From Flavobacterium cutihirudinis (GTDB lineage: Bacteria > Bacteroidota > Bacteroidia > Flavobacteriales > Flavobacteriaceae): a stretch of 64,000 nucleotides of DNA. Positions 63,001 to 64,000 of this stretch are shown piece after piece. Below the pieces are notes generated by a model. It saw only the letters and a list, made by a program, of their open reading frames with translations. It was not told the origin of the DNA and did no database searches. The position numbers and the translations under genes were made by a program. Where the stretch lies: NCBI RefSeq assembly GCF_003385895.1, contig NZ_QRDQ01000008.1, positions 427,839 to 491,838 of the forward strand, in the 5' to 3' direction. How positions within the stretch are numbered: position 1 is the stretch's first letter; each line of letters opens with the position of its first letter.

Positions 63001-64000
63001 TGCTGTCACGCATACGAATTGTTACTGTTCCTGAAAGTGTAGTTTCAAAAGTAGTGTCTGTAGTGTAAGATCCATTATTATAGCTGTACTCATATCCACC
63101 GCTTCCTCCAGATGGAGCACTAACGGTAATAACCGCTTTTTGTGGTGCATTTGCAGTTCCACAAGTTAAAGCCGTAGTCAATGCAGTAGTAGCCGTCAAT
63201 GGATCCAATTGATTAATTGTAACTGGTGTAGATGCAGATGTACATCCTAAATCATCCGTTACAACAACATTGTATAAACCAGCTTGTAATCCCGTAGTAA
63301 TAGCTGAAGTAGAAACTGAAACGCCTGCTTTTGTTACATTATATTTAAAAGGAGCTTTTCCTGATAACGCCGTAATCGTGATTACTCCGGTAGCACTTCC
63401 ATTACATTTTACATCTGTTGGTGTTGCATTGATTGTTAATGCCGTTGCTTTTAGGGTAACTGTTACCGGTGCTGAAACTGCAGTACATGCCGGTGTAGCC
63501 GAATCTGTTACTCTGAAAGTATAAGTTCCTGCTGCCGTTGCAGTATAAGTATCTGTAATAGTCGTGAATGGTCCGCCTGCTCCGCTTGTAGATACCTCAT
63601 ATTTAACATAAGGTACTGTTCCGCCATTGGCAGTAAGCTTAATTGTTGTGTTTGGTGTACAGCTTGTATCCGGAACTATATCTGTTCCAAGTGTCAACTG
63701 CTCTGCAACCTTATATGTAGTTTGAGCTTTACAGCCAAAACCGTCTTTGATATATAATGTATGTGTACCAACTCCTAATAAGAAGGTATCATTGCCGCCA
63801 TAAGTAACATCATCAATACTGTAAGTCGGAGTTCCAAGAACCGTTCCTGTTATCTTAACAGAAACAAGTGATCCTGTATAACATTGAGCCGCAGGTGTGT
63901 TAATCTGTGGAGGTGTTTCTGATGCTATTGTGATGGTCTTTTTTGGAGCAACACAACCATTATTGTCTTTTACATAAACATCAATTGTTGTTCCTAATAC
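51020..64000 (-). CDS. Giant SprB-repeat adhesin, T9SS type B cargo (5' end outside window)
   Basis: The frame is open from the right edge to the stop at 51020, at least 4,326 residues. The ATG at 63697 is only an internal Met: the frame continues in the same Ig-like repeat style to 64000. The body is a chain of roughly 70-90-residue SprB-like beta domains, each with GGxGxYxYxxxxxxxxxxxFxxLxxGxYxxxVxDxxGC-type endings. The last ~90 residues (FFTPNGDGDHDTIGPDC...FDIFDRYGRVVAKYHVGEKWDGKYNGAELPTGDYWYVLKLND...VGHFTLYR) form a T9SS type B sorting domain (gliding motility-associated C-terminal type). The downstream PorP/SprF gene is the expected partner. Likely a cell-surface adhesin for gliding or attachment; similar to SprB, but orthology cannot be proven, because several such loci can exist per genome. 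It contains ~1.8-kb super-repeats and a recent internal duplication. Confidence 0.93.
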   Translation of the reverse strand, partial: VLGTTIDVYVKDNNGCVAPKKTITIASETPPQINTPAAQCYTGSLVSVKITGTVLGTPTYSIDDVTYGGNDTFLLGVGTHTLYIKDGFGCKAQTTYKVAEQLTLGTDIVPDTSCTPNTTIKLTANGGTVPYVKYEVSTSGAGGPFTTITDTYTATAAGTYTFRVTDSATPACTAVSAPVTVTLKATALTINATPTDVKCNGSATGVITITALSGKAPFKYNVTKAGVSVSTSAITTGLQAGLYNVVVTDDLGCTSASTPVTINQLDPLTATTALTTALTCGTANAPQKAVITVSAPSGGSGGYEYSYNNGSYTTDTTFETTLSGTVTIRMRDSNNCTQDLADVVVNTLNPPVITSVTPSIITCKTGEDTSTATIVATGGTGTKVYSIVSGPVKNATGASNGIFTGLTAGTYLFKVTDDNFCSDTFDLTIPGRVNINASWLSQVNVLCYGNPTGSAKITVTNSTSYTAALTSGTGTVLATGSTVDVTGLVAGAYNLRVTDTGTECFKDVPFTITQSADLALLSNTDVNANCNKPTATVTVTATGGKAPYKYAFVANGVTPTAANYLDTNVGNLDPATPDWDVYVLDANNCSKKIYDVTVAKDALPSISAPAAQCFTGPFTITLSGSGGVGTLKYTVNGASISGNTYKINAPGTYILGVIDGNNCPPVTVSYVVDKQLIAGAELRKDITCTAPQDAIIDVTITNGVGPFSYQIYNGGTAFGALKTSSTATFTETFATQGSYTFEIKDSKTCTFTTAPVEVTPTQTLVLNKTLLAKPILCNGQSDAEITVTYNNSQGTGPFDINVKQYADATHLSLTKDFGTQTSGLPAGFYVVTLTDSRGCFKTDEIEIKEPTPISVTYIPTNITCNLGNSGKTKGRIEITQISGGTGPYNVYVTNNSAYYEERLGVDGLSSETFDIIDFGLYQIVVTDANGCPWIEKDILIAQPPGGLGLTVSATPPVCGSLGSAEVKITTAFTGTGPFYFALYTPGIEYAVGDPRWIPEVTPNVSKNAFFNNLIPGVTYTFIVYDKGTNCYYYETFKNTIPSNSTLTATGKAVPIKCKDDDNGSVDLHIENIYSTDVDVSYEIFDSATRVSTGISDNGTVPAKVGSVNGVLDVDDFGFTPGLKYGTYYVLITETSGPNAGCAVTTVPFSITESINELKIIATKTKNDNTCKVAGTITASGIDGTSPYTYAIVDDGDPEPTAFAGVNTFTVDSGDYDVYVKDAYGCIKKADVNVPLDVAPVIDVPAAVCYTGTPIALTITGNTAAIVGPVTYSVDKGAAIGAYKSAANFSLLPGTYTLNLKDGNGCVSSTTYVINDVLTIKNPLNKPLDCYTTGANAEVTVAADGGSGTYAYTIKAGPTTNVTGATSGIFTGLASGDYTFEVNDGNCTETIDVKIAPLNTITPAVAETQPLCIGNNGKVVVSATGGKGNFEYKKGAAGTYSTNDTFTQSAADGTVTYYVRDANHCEVSITATLTDPSPVIITKVDISQLTCGASNSTNEATITVTASGGTGALEYSFDNGGHFSGNNIFKTSIAGPYDIIVRDANKCTSVMQTETIDVLVPPTMVPTKTVIDCQLGNEKSTVNLHRGNGVGPFTYSVVYASNGAVIPSQVDNDIFTSLDAGEYLFRVTDNNGCTDEELVRIPALIPIELHDAIATDVKCVGAATGKAVFTVTGVSAAGYNVTNVSPSVPYTIAGDVITLPNLTARTYTVTIEDNTTKCQSSKSVTINEPLVALAITATASNVSCYKPISTITVTPVGGAGNYEFAFQEGGTVTLPTVFSSNTKVDTALLTNAVTVGAVTTWSVDVYVKDGNNCTEVVNVTITKDVAPTIIAPAPQCYEGTNLIVDLNALTTVHGGPKSYTLNGSDLTTSTATLTGPGKYRLGVRDNNGCEAFVDYIIEKQLRATADLKKDLYCTGTTDASIYVEIKDGVAPYKYQMYLGAAPVGGLTTVPTVPGNSFTVSVATAGDYTFVITDSNAASCSVTTTKVTVNTPTPAVIVSTPVTQSILCNGGTATMKINLSATAGLEPFTYTVTRTLPTPLASKIQTSDNVFTNLPAGTYEITVTDKKGCVSLVTTTDINEPALLTAAADPLPRNTTCSTSTVITVVANGGTKTGSGTGYYYNFNNEGYTTDNTYTVENDGTVQTITYTVKDANGCETGGQTVDVYPLNKPNKLDFSASTITCKAGEDVSTVTVRARNGVGQLTFTIVGTNTTTSNTLFGPKTTPDSSVAASFPGLLPGDYTFQVEDSNGCTFVDLFTVPKLVNLALDAQLVNDISCNPVNGISNNGKATFTVSNVSTSGFTVVGVTPAVPYSVAGNVITLDNISSAGTYTVSIKDLGTDCPKDATVKFTVPAAITFNTVSTKVFCSRDESNITISGVLGGTGIYSYAVVKATTTAPSASSYLDSPTLKVDTNLTDLSWDVYVKDTNGCIAVKTVSVTHDAPPSILPPAPQCYTGTNLVVDLNALTTVYGGAKSYTLNGSDLTTSTATLTGPGKYRLGVRDNNGCEAFVDYIIEKQLRATADLKKDLYCTGTTDASIYVEIKDGVAPYKYQMYLGPTPVGGLTTVPTVPGNSFTVSVATAGDYTFVITDSNPASCSVTTTKVTVNTPTPAVIVSTPVTQSILCNGGTATMKINLSATAGLEPFTYTVTRTLPTPLASKIQTSDNVFTNLPAGTYEITVTDKKGCVSLVTTTDINEPALLTAAADPLPRNTTCSTSTVITVVANGGTKTGSGTGYYYNFNNEGYTTDNTYTVENDGTVQTITYTVKDANGCETGGQTVDVNPLNKPNKLDFSASTITCKAGEDVSSTVTVRATNGVGQLTFTIVGTNTTTSNTLFGPITTPGSASAASFPGLLPGDYTFKVEDSNGCTFVDLFTVPKRINILADGQLVAGVACKGEANGKVTFTVSSIGTSGFTHTISGVTGVGTITPVGTNKFELTNLVTGTYKIDVKDNATDCVSTFSVFVPEPNALRVNYATNKNANCNKGAEITATALDGTPGYTYAFVKAGDPKVYGNSDTAVLDKAFTWVIWAKDSHGCETSIPVTIITDPLPNIVSAIATQCPSSNGTYDITVTATGFDPAKALEYSVDGNSFQNSNVLKVNNTGQHTVTVRDANLCPVSTTVTILEPLKLDYELTTTPICLGNQGVVTLKPSGGTVTPSYEFSKDGVNYGPSPIFTGLVPNTYTFTVKDKGTGCTKSVRVVIETPNQAIDFTLEKTNITCNGYSDGTVTVKMADQTLTVNNNPVYTYSISPAAGTLTGNVFKNLPVGTYTITVTSGKGCPVSRLVAIGDKLPIVVANPTVAEYGCTTGNGTNDATITVSLPSGGSNSYKIYEFIRNGNPVPVQSNDSPVYTETDLLGGSYVINVYDTNGCVGTTTATIKPFVGIEFGMPSAITVTKAITCINDEDIKVNVVMVGTTVPMPVLEYNLKGITAGSTYDVTNNDGIFTGLTIGNYAVTVTNPITGCVLSKIHYVNNPNTFSIVAENLKNVSCFGTPTGSVDLTFVDNQTDPTNDAGPFDYTISGPVNLAGRTTTATINIPNLPEGTYTVKAKLVGLPACEVETSFAIEQPSAALVLTEIHTPISCNPGNDGTISLSAVGGWPGSYKFELSGPISVTYSDQTYFENLTPGTYTVRVKDLNGCVDVKTVQLKNPDPILVTASATVSTLVCNGDTTGQITVDLPTGGQGTNYSYILNYLSTNPVISSAPQPSPVFSNLGAGTYSVTVVDGLNCASQPTADIVIDEPSKVEPLLALNTRLTCKNAATLKLSAVGGTGPYEYSTDANFATVLGSFASSTIITVGLGDHQYYVRDSKGCISTISNNISINPLTPLALETIDVDMVYCKDDPSGRIDASAIGGLGDYIYTLLDDQKNEVRPGQLSGYFELLPAGKYIVRVDSGDCQFDSAVIEITQPTAPLIATANPVAITCNGFNNGKIEITASGGTGKILYAISPNMDQFFEGNTAGGHVFTNLKPGEYDILVMDENSCNVQEKKILITEPDEILVTEIVADQIPEYCFDDKNGMAVVKAEGGTAPYTASIKGNGVTLDYRGPDIDGDKFIFDGLSGAVDYEVMVKDANGCENGATIRLPDPVKLTATAEVFYDCLDDHPVNSLVVEVDNTIDATRKATIVYTLFKDGQATTTVQTGDGTFKNLVTGDYSVQMALEGCTRSTNEVHVDAVEELTAVPVVSKEMNIIEVKASGGVRPYTYSFNNEAFGSSSTYRIYKDGRYDVIVRDNNGCEFKLQVPGDFVDICFANFFTPNGDGDHDTIGPDCGALAYKDLTFDIFDRYGRVVAKYHVGEKWDGKYNGAELPTGDYWYVLKLNDEKDAREFVGHFTLYR
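55380..56675 (-). repeat. Internal segmental duplication, copy 2
   Basis: About 1.28 kb almost identical to 57225-58517. The offset is 1845 bp at the left end and 1842 bp elsewhere, due to one 3-bp indel (an added Ser codon). I see only isolated single-base changes in the lines compared. Confidence 0.85.
57225..58517 (-). repeat. Internal segmental duplication, copy 1
   Basis: Partner of 55380-56675; same orientation, in frame. Confidence 0.85.

Noticed and set aside
63697..63699. Start codon of the giant adhesin
   Set aside because: The same frame runs on to the window edge with the same repeat type and no stop; this Met is internal.

Overview
The window is AT-rich chromosomal DNA from a member of the Bacteroidota, almost certainly Flavobacterium or a close relative. 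The reasons are the flavobacterial promoter signature TAnnTTTG in front of many genes, a type IX secretion (T9SS) type B cargo protein with a PorP/SprF partner, a CrtY-type lycopene cyclase, HemJ in place of HemG/HemY, and Bacteroidota-only families (DUF4421, DUF4837, FeoB-associated Cys-rich protein). No rRNA, tRNA, CRISPR array, integrase or prophage was seen. The only mobile-type protein is a REP-associated tyrosine transposase (RAYT).

Layout. 0.1-4.2 kb (minus strand): lycopene cyclase, a thioredoxin-fold protein and a TonB-dependent receptor. 4.5-9.0 kb, metal homeostasis: an FAD oxidoreductase and a MerC-domain membrane protein diverge from a Zur-type Fur regulator across two operator-like palindromes; then an Nramp manganese transporter fused to a Usp domain, behind a DtxR-type palindrome, and its likely regulator MntR. 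9.1-12.0 kb: a small unknown protein, enoyl-CoA hydratase and an NtrY-like sensor kinase.

12.0-26.0 kb, the haem biosynthesis island: hemJ-hemH on the minus strand, an AraC regulator divergent from hemA, then hemA-(GxxExxY protein)-hemC-hemD-hemE-(RAYT)-(three small genes)-hemF-(DUF4421)-fda-hemB-cytochrome c. Together these cover glutamyl-tRNA to protohaem except hemL. Two kinds of nuclease gene, each bracketed by its own palindromic repeat family, sit inside this island.

26.1-45.6 kb, mixed housekeeping genes: M13 metallopeptidase, SCO protein, feoA-feoB-Cys-rich tail protein, HD hydrolase, acyl-ACP desaturase, PlsC, rnpA, DUF4349, two S41 peptidases, an OmpA protein, GNAT, DUF1579, DUF4837, a MltD-like LysM transglycosylase and pgk. 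45.9-49.8 kb: an unrecognised protein with a pirin-like protein, an intradiol-dioxygenase-like lipoprotein, and a LytS/LytR two-component pair. 50-64 kb: a PorP/SprF protein preceded by a giant SprB-repeat adhesin of at least 4,326 residues that runs off the right edge. It is built from ~1.8-kb super-repeats, two of which share ~1.28 kb of nearly identical DNA.

The most notable signals are (i) the GxxExxY nuclease-fold gene bracketed by two copies of one palindromic element, (ii) the RAYT with five REP copies and a perfect hairpin next to its start codon, (iii) an in-frame repeat element inside crtY, (iv) the Zur-like and MntR-like operators placed on or beside promoter elements, and (v) the higher-order architecture and recent segmental duplication in the giant adhesin.
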